Shown here: positions 35,657 to 44,771 of the stretch, in pieces
Position numbering within the stretch: the stretch's first letter is position 1
Layout: each line of letters starts with the position of its first letter
From: Actinacidiphila cocklensis
GTDB lineage: Bacteria; Actinomycetota; Actinomycetes; Streptomycetales; Streptomycetaceae
Direction: 5' to 3'
NCBI RefSeq assembly: GCF_907177275.1
Contig: NZ_CAJSLV010000090.1
Coordinates: 1-45,251, forward strand
Length of the DNA: 45,251 bases
Program-made: the position numbers and the translations under genes
The notes under the pieces: generated by a model
Told to the model about the DNA's origin: nothing
What the model saw: the letters and a program-made list of their open reading frames with translations, nothing else
Databases searched by the model: none

Positions 35657-35912
35657 GTACCGGGTCCTGGTGATGGTTACCCCTCCTGAGCAACGAGGCC
35701 AGGCACACCTCTGACGGAGGTGCGCCGTAGGGCCTCAGCGACCCCACAGATCTAGTCTGGGGCTGCCCGAACGCTGTAGGGAAAAGGTGTTTGTGCTGGT
35801 CAGAGGTGGTCCGATGGTGGTTTCTGCGAGTCTTCACGAGTTATCGCGTTGTCATCATGAGTCTCTGGTTGTTTTCGTTAGGCTCAGATGGTCACGAGCT
35901 GGGGAGGGACAC

Positions 35913-36377
35913 GTGGCGAAGATCTTGCGGATGCCGTCCGAGCGTGATCTGCCGCAGGGGGCACGACGCGACTTCGTGGAAGAGCTGTGGGACTACTACC
36001 GCCGGGCGGGCCGCCCGACGCTCCAGGAGATCGCCGATGCGATCTCAGCTGACTACGACGCCTTCACTGCGAGCAAGGAGACGATCCGCCGGGCCATGCT
36101 CGGCAAGACGGTGCCAATCGACGGGGACGTCGCCGACGCCCTCTTCGAGGTGTTCTGCAAACGCTCCAAGACCGATCCGAACGAGGACCGGTGGCCGGAC
36201 TCGATGGACGGATCTGAGCCACGTCGAGACTGGTGGCGCAGTCTGTGGTCTCGGGCGCTGGAAGAGGCGCCACCTACACCGGTTGGGCCGGGGAGCACCA
36301 GCGGCTGGGGAAGCGGCGGCGGGTGGGGGACATCCGCCGCCCGCTCCTCGGCGGCTGTGGAGGAGCCTCCGTTCTGA
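35913..36377 (+). CDS. HTH-containing streptomycete protein
   Basis: 154 aa from GTG 35913 (GGGGAGGGAC ribosome site). MAKILRMPSERDLPQGARRD, FVEELWDYYRRAGRPTLQEI, ADAISADYDAFTASKETIRR and AMLGKTVPIDGDVADALFEV are a helical N-terminal module found at the start of many actinomycete signalling and NTPase proteins. The C-terminus is a Trp/Gly/Ser/Pro-rich low-complexity tail. In longer relatives a membrane or enzymatic domain follows, so this may be a short form. Converges on and overlaps the minus-strand coiled-coil ORF. Confidence 0.65.
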   Translation: MAKILRMPSERDLPQGARRDFVEELWDYYRRAGRPTLQEIADAISADYDAFTASKETIRRAMLGKTVPIDGDVADALFEVFCKRSKTDPNEDRWPDSMDGSEPRRDWWRSLWSRALEEAPPTPVGPGSTSGWGSGGGWGTSAARSSAAVEEPPF

Positions 36378-36851
36378 CCTCCCGGCCAGGTGGGCGGCAG
36401 CCCCGCCTCGAGGCGGCTCCCGGAACGAGTGCTGGACGGGGCCGGCCCGGAGCCTCGGTACGCCGGCACAGTCCCGGTGCCCGCGGTGCGACCGTGGGTG
36501 TCCGGCGACGGCGGCGAATAGTTCGGTCTGCTGCTGCGGCGACAATCGGCCCCACCACGCCCGCGCCGTCTCCAGGTCCTGGCGCTCCCGCGCCTCGCGC
36601 TCGGCCCGTTCCCGGGCCAGACGCGCCTCGCGCTCCACCCGCCCCCGCTCGCAGCGGGCATCCTCCTCCGCCCACCGCCGCCGTGCCTCCTCAAGGCGCA
36701 GACGCGCCTCCTCTTCTCGCTCCAGTCGTCGACGCTCAGCCTCCTCGGCCTTCCGCGCCCGCCTCTGCTCCTCCAACCGCTCCGTCCGCGCGGCCTCCTG
36801 ACGCTGCCGCATCACCTCGTGCTTGCCTTGGTCAGCGATCGACTTCCGCAC
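36045..36851 (-). CDS. Arg/Glu-rich coiled-coil protein (3' end uncertain)
   Basis: 268 aa as an open frame. Residues ~1-95 are a highly charged coiled coil (RQRQEAARTERLEEQRRARK, AERRRLEREEEARLRLEEAR), then WWGRLSPQQQTELFAAVAGH. Beyond about 36480 composition changes to Arg/Pro and the frame overlaps, antisense, the well-supported HTH gene, so the true end may be near 36400-36480, perhaps via a frameshift. The N-terminal half looks genuine. Similar coiled-coil proteins occur on Streptomyces plasmids. Function unknown. Confidence 0.45.
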   Translation of the reverse strand: MRKSIADQGKHEVMRQRQEAARTERLEEQRRARKAEEAERRRLEREEEARLRLEEARRRWAEEDARCERGRVEREARLARERAEREARERQDLETARAWWGRLSPQQQTELFAAVAGHPRSHRGHRDCAGVPRLRAGPVQHSFREPPRGGAAAHLAGRSERRLLHSRRGAGGGCPPPAAASPAAGAPRPNRCRWRLFQRPRPQTAPPVSTWLRSVHRVRPPVLVRIGLGAFAEHLEEGVGDVPVDWHRLAEHGPADRLLARSEGVVVS

Positions 36852-36933
36852 GGTGAGTGCCTCTGCTCAGCACTGCAGCAGGGGCCACCGGATGTCCAGA
36901 CGCGATCGACTGCGTCGGATCAGCGCTGCTGGA

Positions 36934-37824
36934 TCACATGAAGTCGGAGTCGGGTTCCCAGTCGTCATCCACCTCTTCTTCTGTGCGCAGTGAATGGCCT
37001 TTCATGCCCGCGAGCTCCAGTTCCGGGCCGGTCAGCGTGAGCTTGCAGACCCGGCACCCGAAGAAGCGCGGAAGGAACCAGATATCCCCGTACTCCCCGT
37101 CTTTGTCGCGCCCGCTGACGAGGGCGGGACTTTCGCACGCTGGACACTGCGTGGGAATGTACAGGTACCACCGGCTGGGCAACGGCGCCGCCGACAGACC
37201 CGCGATCACGGCCGCTTTTTCGCTGTCTGTCATGCGTTCCGTCAGCTTTGCGAAGGTCTCCTGCGCCCGTCGGATCTTCACCTCGTAGCGCAGCTTCAGC
37301 TCGGACGTTGCCTTTTCTACGAGGTTCTTGCTTGCCTCGTAATGATTCTCCCAGAACCGGCTCGGCTCCTTCTCCAGAGCAGGCAGCAAGGAGTCGATGT
37401 ACGTGACACCGGCTGCCAGTAGCTCCCTGCACTCGCTAGAGGCACGCCCCCATCCCATGTGAGTGATGCCGTTGCGGGCGTCTCGCAACGTAGCGAGATG
37501 CGCTGGCGGTTTGACGTTCTGCACCTTCGCGAGTCTCGTCACGGCTTCCGCACCGCCGACGGTTCGGAGACTCGCGCGCCCCTTTTCCACCTTGTCTTCC
37601 TGGCCACCGAGTACCAGCAGATCTTCTACGGAAGGTCTGACGTCGGCCAGCAACGTGAGCGCGATGGAGGCCAGACACCCCTTGGCCAGATGTTCGACAG
37701 CCACAGCCATGTGATGGACTGCGAAGTCCTGATCCACCGGCTCCTCGAAGTAGGCGTCGAGGGCTGTCCGAGCCCATCGCTGTGCAGAGCGCACCAGCTC
37801 ATCACGGATCTCATCCTGGTTCAT
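36934..37824 (-). CDS. HEPN-domain protein with C-terminal zinc ribbon
   Basis: 296 aa. The HEPN-like helical domain has FAVHHMAVAVEHLAKGCLAS (35-54) and LRDARNGITHMGW (113-125), giving Arg117-Asn118-x3-His122, the R-x4-H catalytic pattern of HEPN RNases. A middle helical region follows, then a zinc ribbon with Cys227-x2-Cys230 and Cys257-x2-Cys260. The tail is acidic. It lies 90 nt after the helicase gene on the same strand, so probably the third gene of that operon. Likely RNA cleavage or a nucleic-acid-sensing role; could also be a non-catalytic HEPN. Confidence 0.65.
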   Translation of the reverse strand: MNQDEIRDELVRSAQRWARTALDAYFEEPVDQDFAVHHMAVAVEHLAKGCLASIALTLLADVRPSVEDLLVLGGQEDKVEKGRASLRTVGGAEAVTRLAKVQNVKPPAHLATLRDARNGITHMGWGRASSECRELLAAGVTYIDSLLPALEKEPSRFWENHYEASKNLVEKATSELKLRYEVKIRRAQETFAKLTERMTDSEKAAVIAGLSAAPLPSRWYLYIPTQCPACESPALVSGRDKDGEYGDIWFLPRFFGCRVCKLTLTGPELELAGMKGHSLRTEEEVDDDWEPDSDFM

Positions 37825-37914
37825 CGAAGAACCGTAATCCGCTTGGCGCTCGGTGGACGGCGCTCGGTGAGTTGTCGAGTAAGGCCGATGGGGTCGGCCA
37901 GCGGCCCGCGGTTC

Positions 37915-40593
37915 TCACGCCCACTCCATGCCCAGTGCGGCGAGGGCGGCGAGCTGGTCGGCGGTGAGTTTGTCGCGGCGGCTTTTGGTGTTGGAGACCC
38001 ATACGCCCAGCTTCACGGCCACTGGTTCCGCCTGGCCGTCGACGGTGATCTGCTCGCTGTGTGTCCTGGGTACGGGCCGGTCCGCGCCTTCCCGCTCTAC
38101 CCATTGCGTGAGGGCCGTCAGGCCCCGCTGGAACGCGTGTGCGGCCTTGCCCGCTCCCTTTGCCGCGCCTCTGGCCGCCGGGGCGGGAGACGGGGCCGTA
38201 GGGGGTTGCATGCCCAGTGCGGTCAGCCGTTCCTGCTGTTCGGTGGACAGCTGCTTCCAGGTGCCGGGTTCTTGCTGCCGCCATCGCCATTTGCCGATGT
38301 CGTCGCCGTCCCAGATCACACCCGGTGCGAGGTAGGGCAGGCCGCCCTCGTCTTCGACGATGTCGGCGAGGACCCGGTACTGGCGCTGCCAGTCCAGTGG
38401 CCAGGGGCAGTTCCAGTCGGGGTCGATCGCCGCGAGCTGCGCGGCGCGGACGGCGGCCCGCTCGGGGTCTTTGCCGAGGCCGCCTTTGCGGCGGAGGTTG
38501 GCGATGTGCTGCCCGATGGGCACCATCGCCTCGCCCTCGCCCCACACGGCGTCCTGGCGGGGGGCGAGGTGCCCGGTGGCCCGCCGGTAGGAGCGCAGTA
38601 CAGCGAGTTTGTTCTCCCACGCCTCCTGGCCGGGCTCCCAGACCATCCCGGCCTCGGGCGCGTCGAGCAGTTCCTTGCGGCGCGGTTCCAGCTCCCCGGC
38701 CCGCAGCGCCTTGCGCTGTTGGTGCACCCACCTGCCCAGCGGGAAGTCCGTCGTCACGCCGACCTCGGTCTCGGTGTCGTACGGCACGGCGTACAGGCCG
38801 GTGATCTCGTGCTCTTTCCGCCAGCGGATGAGGGCCTGGTAACCCTCCAGCCACACCAGCGATTCGGGCCGGTAGACGCGGGTCCGCAGGAACGCGGCGA
38901 TGGTGGCCGCGTCCCTGGGGGAGGAGAAGTGCAGCAGCGCGGATTCGGCGGCGGCCTGGGTGTCGTCCTGCTCCTGGTCCTGGCCGTCGCCCTCGCCGCC
39001 GGCCCCGGTGATCCGGCCGTCCTGGTCACGGTGCACGTGGACCTTGCGCTTGCCACTGGTGAGGGCGCGGGAGGCGAGCTGCTCGACCAGGCGCTCATCG
39101 TGGCTGCGGAGCCCCTGGAGGACCGCCACGAGCGGGCGAAAACTGGCGGAGGCGACCATGTCGCCGGGGTCCTCCCCGGGCTCGAGGAAACACGGCACGA
39201 TGATCCTCGCCGTCTTCGTGCTGCCGTCGCGGTTGAGCCGCAGCGCCCGGCCGATGTTCTGCACGATTTCCACTTGGGAGCCGCGGGTGTCGGCGAAGAC
39301 GATCGCCTCGACACCCCGCTCGCCCGTGATGTCGACGCCTTCCCCGAGCACGCGAACGGACGCGAGGAACGCGCGGTGGACGCGCCGGCTGCTGGCGTCG
39401 ATGCCGTTGGCGAACTGCCGCAGCACCTCCCGACGCTCGGCCACCAGGTGGTCGCCGCACAGCCACGCCGCCCAGACCCGGTCCGGGGGTACATGGCGGC
39501 CGGGCTCCAGGTCGTAGAGCTCCGCGCCGATCGACGACGCGGGCAGCTTCTTGACCTTCTTGTCGGTCTCCGCCAGCTCTTCAGGCGTCATCTCGGTGGC
39601 GTAGAGCTCCGCGGCGGTCTCGGGCAGCCTCGTAGCGAACGCGGCCGCTTCCTCCACCCGCTGGTGGAACGTCATGACGGTGCGCAGGTTGTGCGCTGCG
39701 GCGTGCTCCAGTAGCGCGGTCTGCAGCAGCGCCAGGCGCCGGCCGCGCAGCGCCTCCTCCGACAGCCCGAGGATCGGCGCGGGGTCGCGGATCTCCAGCA
39801 CGTCGATCTCGAACCCCGCCAGGACGCCTTTCTCGATCGCCTCCGACAGCCCGAGCTCCGCGCCGGGCAGCCAGGCCCCGAAGGTGCCGTCGGGGTCGTC
39901 GGCCATCGACGCGATCTCCAGCTCCTGGCCGTCCGCGCCGTTCTGCGGCCGGGCCGCGGCCAGGATGCGCGGGGTCGCGGTGAGGTAGAGGCGGTAGTCG
40001 GCGGGGATGCGGGCGTTGTCGTGGATCGCCGCCCACGGGCGCCCCAGGTCGCCGGCGGTGCCGTGGGCTTCGTCGACGATGGCGAGGTCGAAGCCGTCCA
40101 TGCGCTGCCCGTAGAGGCGGTCTCCCCCCGCCAGGGCGGCCTCCAGCGGCCCGCGCACCTTCCGGCGGCCGGTCATGTCCTCCGGGTCCTCGCGGTCCAC
40201 CAGGGAGGCGTACGTGGCGAACGCCACCAGCGGTCCGGATCCGGCCCACAGGGCGAGCTGGATCGGGTTGGTGGTGGTGCGCACCCCCAGCTCGGCCAGG
40301 ACCGCATCGCCTTCGAGGGAGCACACAGCGACCATGGGGGAGCGGTGGCCGACCGCCCGCCACGCCTGGGCGGTCTGCACCAGCAGGTCCAGGGTCGGCA
40401 CCGTGACCAAGATCCGGCCGTTCGGGAAGCACTCCAGAGCGCTCGCGGCCGCCATGATCGTCTTGCCGGAGCCCGTCGCGGACACGATCGTCCCCCGCGC
40501 CCCTCGGACAGAAGCAGACGATCTTGCAGGAAATCCCACCCACGCCCGGACACTTTCCTTCTGAGCTACTTGATGCGAGCGGAGGCTGATCAC
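37915..40593 (-). CDS. DEAD/DEAH helicase with helicase-associated domains, TtrA-like position
   Basis: 892 aa, GTG start 6 nt after the preceding stop. SF2 motifs: VSATGSGKT (37-45), VDEAHGTAGD (173-182), LYLTATPRI, FHQRVEEAA, VLGEGVDITGERGVEAIVFA, and VQNIGRALRLN (motif VI). The C-terminal 350 residues are repeated helicase-associated units with W and G-H/L spacing (WENKLAVLRSYRRATGHLAP, WQRQYRVLADIVEDEGG). This architecture is widespread in Streptomyces linear replicon ends; here the gene lies ~4.7 kb from the telomere. Role in terminal replication, transfer (TtrA-like) or defence is inferred from position. Confidence 0.8.
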   Translation of the reverse strand: MISLRSHQVAQKESVRAWVGFPARSSASVRGARGTIVSATGSGKTIMAAASALECFPNGRILVTVPTLDLLVQTAQAWRAVGHRSPMVAVCSLEGDAVLAELGVRTTTNPIQLALWAGSGPLVAFATYASLVDREDPEDMTGRRKVRGPLEAALAGGDRLYGQRMDGFDLAIVDEAHGTAGDLGRPWAAIHDNARIPADYRLYLTATPRILAAARPQNGADGQELEIASMADDPDGTFGAWLPGAELGLSEAIEKGVLAGFEIDVLEIRDPAPILGLSEEALRGRRLALLQTALLEHAAAHNLRTVMTFHQRVEEAAAFATRLPETAAELYATEMTPEELAETDKKVKKLPASSIGAELYDLEPGRHVPPDRVWAAWLCGDHLVAERREVLRQFANGIDASSRRVHRAFLASVRVLGEGVDITGERGVEAIVFADTRGSQVEIVQNIGRALRLNRDGSTKTARIIVPCFLEPGEDPGDMVASASFRPLVAVLQGLRSHDERLVEQLASRALTSGKRKVHVHRDQDGRITGAGGEGDGQDQEQDDTQAAAESALLHFSSPRDAATIAAFLRTRVYRPESLVWLEGYQALIRWRKEHEITGLYAVPYDTETEVGVTTDFPLGRWVHQQRKALRAGELEPRRKELLDAPEAGMVWEPGQEAWENKLAVLRSYRRATGHLAPRQDAVWGEGEAMVPIGQHIANLRRKGGLGKDPERAAVRAAQLAAIDPDWNCPWPLDWQRQYRVLADIVEDEGGLPYLAPGVIWDGDDIGKWRWRQQEPGTWKQLSTEQQERLTALGMQPPTAPSPAPAARGAAKGAGKAAHAFQRGLTALTQWVEREGADRPVPRTHSEQITVDGQAEPVAVKLGVWVSNTKSRRDKLTADQLAALAALGMEWA

Positions 40594-40599
40594 GAGTAT

Positions 40600-41073
40600 T
40601 CAGTCCTCCCTCTTCCGCAAGAAAAGCAGGTTTCTCCACCACGAGCCCAACGAGACCCGGGCGCCTTCAGGAGCAGGAGGCAGGGGGTACCTGGCGATCC
40701 CGCCACACGCTGGCAACTCGTCCTCGAAGTCGCAGGCCGCCAGAGCCTTGAAGCCCCCACGCCACAATGCCTCGAGCACAGCCGCGACGGCCTCCACCAC
40801 ATCAGCTGCCGGTGCTGCCGACGCCTCGCACTCCAGCACAGTCGGCCATTCAAGGAAGTCGAAGGGATGAGCCTTCCTGCCCGTGGCGTGGCCGTTGCGC
40901 GCGCCGTACACCCGCACCGGCCCCACCGTCAGATGCTGCTCCGCACCCTGGACGCCCATCAGATCCTGGAGCCGGGCGATGACCCTCGAACTGCCCTCCG
41001 CATCCACATAGACCGCAGCATCCGCATATGAGCAGTCCGGGGCAGGAGCTGAAGATGTCCGATCACCGACCAT
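40600..41073 (-). CDS. Conserved small protein co-transcribed with the helicase
   Basis: 157 aa from ATG 41073, with GAGGAG 6 nt upstream. CSYADAAVYVDAEGSSRVIA, RLQDLMGVQGAEQHLTVGPV, VYGARNGHATG, then TVLECEASAAPAADVVEAVA, AVLEALWRGGFKALAACDFE. An alpha/beta fold resembling small immunity-like or 1,4-dihydropyridine enantioselective-type hypothetical proteins. No firm family. The 6-nt gap to the helicase supports an operon. Confidence 0.6.
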   Translation of the reverse strand: MVGDRTSSAPAPDCSYADAAVYVDAEGSSRVIARLQDLMGVQGAEQHLTVGPVRVYGARNGHATGRKAHPFDFLEWPTVLECEASAAPAADVVEAVAAVLEALWRGGFKALAACDFEDELPACGGIARYPLPPAPEGARVSLGSWWRNLLFLRKRED

Positions 41074-41443
41074 GAGGATCTCCTCAGAACTAACAATCTC
41101 CAGTAGGGCTGTCCCCTATTTCTGCCAACTTTACATGCTGCATCATCTGATGCACCCGCGAACCCGCCGCTGGCTGCTGATGACCCGCCACATGCCATGG
41201 GGCCGAGGGAGACGCCGACCAAGCCGAGACGGAGTGCCGGCCAGGCCACCTGCACGCCCATACTGCGGCTGATCCGACTGCGTCGTGTTGTGACGACTCC
41301 GCAGCTACATGTCCTCCATGGTTATGTCCGGCAATGATGGTGTCGGTATCCCATTCCTGACCCCGTGAGCAGGAGCCGGGTGCGACCGTAGACGCCCGGG
41401 ACGGGCGGGCACCGGGTGACGTGAGCAGGGACGGAGACTGGCA
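41074..41443. other. Divergent promoter region
   Basis: Between the helicase operon (minus) and the P450 gene (plus). A/T-richer at 41,085-41,150 (AACTAACAATCTCC, TTTACATGCTGCATC). No supported gene. Confidence 0.45.
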
Positions 41444-42773
41444 GTGGGCGATAGCGGTGCGGGGTTCGCGCGGGTGCCGGGGAGCCGGCCGGTGGTCGGC
41501 CACTTCTTGCGGTTGCGTCGAGACCCGCTGGGATTCCTGGAGTCGCTGCCGGCATACGGGGACCTGGTGCAGGTGCGGCTCGGTCCCTGGCGGGCATTCG
41601 TGGCCTGCCATCCGGAGCTGGCCCATGAGGTACTGACCGACTTCCGGCGGTTCGACCGCACCGGCCCCATCTACGACAAGGTGCGCCAGGGGCGCGGGTC
41701 TCGCGACCGCCAGATACCACGATCACCGCCGGCAGCGACTGGTGATGCAACCGGCCTTCCGCCACCAGCACCTGCGCGGCTACGTCGAGGTGATGCGCGA
41801 ACAGGTGACCGCAGCCACCTCCGACTGGCGGGACGGCCAGGTACTCGACCTCACCGAGGCAATGTTCGAACTGACCACCGGGGTGGCACTCGCCACGCTG
41901 TTCTCGTCCCACCTGGACGGACAGCAGGCGCGGGAACTGCGGACCGCCCTCGACGTCTTCCTCAACGGCCTCACCACCCGGGCGGCACTCCCCGGCATCG
42001 GCCGACTGCCGACGCCGGGCAACCGCCGCTACACGCGGGCACTCGCACACTGGCAGGCCCAGGTCAGCCGGCTCATCGCGGGCTACGGCGAGCCGGGCAC
42101 GCGGCAGGACGACCTGATGTCGCGACTGCTGGCAGCCCGGGACGAAGAAGGCCGCGCACTGTCGCACCAAGAGCTCTCCGACCAGGTCGCCGTACTGCTG
42201 CTGGCCGGCGGGGAAACAACATCGTCGGCTGTGGTGTGGGCCGTCCACCTACTGTCGGGCCGACCGGACGTCCTCACCGCGGTACGGGCCGAGACGGACG
42301 CGGTGCTCGCCGGGCGGGCGGCAGGCTTCGCGGACCTGCCCCAGCTGCAGTTGACCGGCCGGGTCGTGAAGGAGACCCTGCGGCTCTACCCTCCAGGCTG
42401 GCTGACACTGCGGACCGCCACACGCAACACCACACTGGGCGGCCGCCACCTGGCCGCGGGCAGCATGGTGCTGGTCAGCCCCTACCTCCTGCACCGCCGG
42501 GAGGACTTCCACCACGATGCCGCCCGCTTCGACCCAGATCGCTGGCTCGCAGGCACGCCAGCCACGCGCGGCGCCTACCTGCCTTTCGGTGCGGGCGCCA
42601 CCAAATGCATCGGAGAGGAGTTCGGACAGGCGGAGGCGACCGTGATCCTGGCGTCCCTGCTGGGCCGTTGGGAGCTGACGCCGATCGGCGGGCCGGTCAA
42701 GTGCTCGGCCCGGCTTGTTCTCTCACCGGCATCATTCCCAGTGCGACTTATCGCACGGTCTGCCACCGATTAG
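41444..42773 (+). pseudogene. Cytochrome P450, single frameshift
   Basis: GTG 41444 reads VPGSRPVVGHFLRLRRDPLG, PAYGDLVQVRLGPWRAFVAC and RRFDRTGPIYDKVRQG. A one-base excess in CCAGGGGCGC (about 41687-41693) throws it out of frame. The frame AGLATARYHDHRRQRLVMQP continues to 42773. Key P450 parts are present: VLLLAGGETTSS (I helix), VKETLRLYPPGW (ExxR), FDPDRWL, and the haem loop LPFGAGATKCIGEEFGQAEA with the Cys ligand. Resembles streptomycete P450s of terpene and other secondary pathways; no such pathway genes are adjacent. Mutation or assembly error cannot be told apart. Confidence 0.8.
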
Positions 42774-42952
42774 TCCACTCCCAGGCGAAGCGACCCACAC
42801 CTACGCCCCCGCTGTCACGCTATGGGACATGGACCCCGTCCGCGCCCAGGTGGCTCGCTGAGGCTGTACCGAGCCTCCTGCGCGCGTAGTTCCGCGGCCG
42901 GAACCGCTTCGCGACTTGTCGAGTCCAAGAGGCGAGGTGAGAGGGGGACGTC

Positions 42953-43135
42953 ATGTCGGGGGACCACAGACGCAGGTCATGGAAGTTGCTCGCGGTACTG
43001 GCCGTGACGGCACTAGTCGTGTCAGGCGCCCTGGCGACGCGGCACATCGTTCACACCCCCAAGAGCAGGGGAGTCTGCATGATTGTGCGCAATTGCGGTG
43101 ACGGCAGGATCTCCCCTCCATGCAAGCCCTGTTAG
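42953..43135 (+). CDS. Small exported Cys-rich peptide
   Basis: 60 aa. GAGAGGGGG ribosome site; basic start MSGDHRRRSWK, signal/anchor helix LLAVLAVTALVVSGALAT, then a 30-residue outside part with CMIVRNC and PPCKPC, four Cys that could form two disulfides. No lipobox. Unknown function; a secreted peptide or membrane-anchored factor. Confidence 0.55.
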   Translation: MSGDHRRRSWKLLAVLAVTALVVSGALATRHIVHTPKSRGVCMIVRNCGDGRISPPCKPC

Positions 43136-43267
43136 CCCCAGACTCTCGCCGTCTCCTGCCATGCGGCCGCCATGTGCATCAGGTCCGCTCCACCATCGGT
43201 AGAGGAACCACGTGTCTCCGTGCGGCGTCTTCCCGTACCCGAACCCTCGTCAGGTGAAGGTGGTGCC

Positions 43268-43519
43268 ATGAGTGGAAGAAACAGAAGGAATCGAGGGCTA
43301 TGGCGTGCAGTGACCAATTGCTTCCGCGTGATGACGGGGGGCGTGCGACCGCCCAGTGCAGGGTCAGAGAAGGCCACTCCGGAGCAGATCCGCATGCACG
43401 CCGATCTGGACAGCGCCCCTCAGCCCAGAAGTACCGAACCCTCGCATGACCGGTGCGCATGCGGCAGCACTCAACGAAACGGACCGATTTGCAGACTATG
43501 CGGTGCGCAGCTTCCTTGA
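43268..43519 (+). CDS. Small protein with C-terminal zinc ribbon
   Basis: 83 aa from ATG 43268 (GAAGGTGGTGCC upstream). Basic MSGRNRRNRGLWRAVTNCFR, linker, then RCACGSTQRNGPICRLCGAQ: Cys-x-Cys...Cys-x2-Cys zinc knuckle. The upstream in-frame start at 43172 would add unrelated sequence. No family assigned. Confidence 0.5.
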   Translation: MSGRNRRNRGLWRAVTNCFRVMTGGVRPPSAGSEKATPEQIRMHADLDSAPQPRSTEPSHDRCACGSTQRNGPICRLCGAQLP

Positions 43520-43531
43520 CGCCCGCCCCCT

Positions 43532-44600
43532 CCCTCCTAGCCGGCCCGCTTGACGCCCGCCCCCGCATGGTGGGCACATAAGCCAGGCGCCGCCCGCCGG
43601 GTCCCTGGTCGGAGGCCGCGGGGCGTACTGTCTGGCCATGACACATAGGGGTCAGCCCCGGGAGTCGTTCGCAGAGCTGCGGAAGAGTCCCAGAGAGCGG
43701 TACGCGGACTGGAGGGGCGACCTGCCGCTCCCGGAACACCTCGTGTCAAAGCGCCGGCCGCTAGACCCGGTACGGGGCGCCGTATTGATGCTGGTGCTTC
43801 CGTTCTCGGCCCTGGCGGCTGCCGTCAGTCCCGACGGCTGGCCCTGGTGGCAACGGGTCCTCGCATTCTTGGCTGCGCTTGTCCTCAGCGTCTATCCGAC
43901 CTTGCTGATCATCGGATACTGGCGCCTGTGGCGCCATCGGACTTCCGGCGGTCCGAGCTGAAGCGGCCCACCTACCGGCCCCCTCTTTAGCCAGCCTGCC
44001 TATTGCCCGCCCCGCACGGGCACCGCCGATCGGCACTGTCCGGAACCGATCGGCGGAGGTCACGTCGTCTCGTCGTCAGTGCCCGCGTGTACGGTGCAGA
44101 GCAGTGGGCCGGTCGGAGATCGTGAGGGACTCGCGGCCATGGGGGTGGGTTAGTGGGTCGCCTGAGACCCGGCATTTGGGCCAGTCCCCACCCCCATCCA
44201 TTTCCCCCCTCCTAGCCATCCCGCAGAGGGCCAGCCAGTCGCCCCGCTCCTCCCTCCTAGCCGGCCTGCTTGCTGGTCGCCCCGTACGGGCTGGGCCGAA
44301 CCCCTATCTCGCCTGCAGCCGGCACGCTGCGCCAGGGCAGAATCCCGGCATGGGAATACAGCAGCCTCCCACCGGCCGTACCGTCCGGCAGCTCCGGCTA
44401 GCCCGCCGGACCTACACGGTGAGCACCTTCGTGGTGCTCGTGAACTTCGTACTCGAGCTGGCCAGCGGTGGCACAGCATGGTGGGTCTGGATGGGCGGAT
44501 TGGCGTTCCTCGCATCCTTGATCACCCTCGTCTTGACATCCCATCAACTCAAGCGCAGCAAAAACCCCCACACGACCCCTCTTCCTAGCCAGCCCGCTCG
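43532..44600 (+). repeat. Dispersed repeat around CCCTCCTAGCCGGCC
   Basis: Five related copies: 43532-43552 (CCCTCCTAGCCGGCCCGCTT plus G), 43981-44003, 44206-44224, 44252-44272 and 44576-44600. They follow or overlap the ends of the small genes. The core TAGCC(G/A)(G/T)CC(C/T)GC contains the otherwise scarce CTAG in four copies. In the first copy TTGACGCCCGCCCCC is also duplicated on both sides (43517-43531, 43550-43564). Confidence 0.55.
43638..43961 (+). CDS. Two-helix membrane protein
   Basis: 107 aa. Charged N-terminus (ESFAELRKSPRERYADWRGD), then hydrophobic GAVLMLVLPFSALAAAVSP and VLAFLAALVLSVYPTLLIIG, short basic tail. No family recognised. One of a string of small genes pointing to the telomere. 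Confidence 0.55.
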   Translation: MTHRGQPRESFAELRKSPRERYADWRGDLPLPEHLVSKRRPLDPVRGAVLMLVLPFSALAAAVSPDGWPWWQRVLAFLAALVLSVYPTLLIIGYWRLWRHRTSGGPS

Positions 44601-44649
44601 CCACCTGACCCCACCCGGGCGAGGGGAGCGCCGCCTGGACCCCGAGTGA
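44350..44649 (+). CDS. Small two-helix membrane protein
   Basis: 99 aa from ATG 44350. TVRQLRLARRTYTVSTFVVL, VNFVLELASGG, WWVWMGGLAFLASLITLVLT, then a Pro/Arg tail partly made of the local repeat (44576-44600). The upstream open frame to 44104 lacks protein-like composition. Function unknown. Confidence 0.5.
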   Translation: MGIQQPPTGRTVRQLRLARRTYTVSTFVVLVNFVLELASGGTAWWVWMGGLAFLASLITLVLTSHQLKRSKNPHTTPLPSQPARHLTPPGRGERRLDPE

Positions 44650-44771
44650 AGCGAGGTGCCCTGGCCCGTTTGGGGGCGGGCGGAGTCCTGGAGTGATGAC
44701 CCTCCCGGTGGACCGCTATCGTCCTTCAGTCGTCGATCATCAGGGCGGCTGATCAGAGGAGGGGGCAGACC

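Noticed and set aside
37459..39714. 751-codon plus frame opposite the helicase and HEPN genes
   Set aside because: Crosses two genes on the other strand and shows no motif; shadow.
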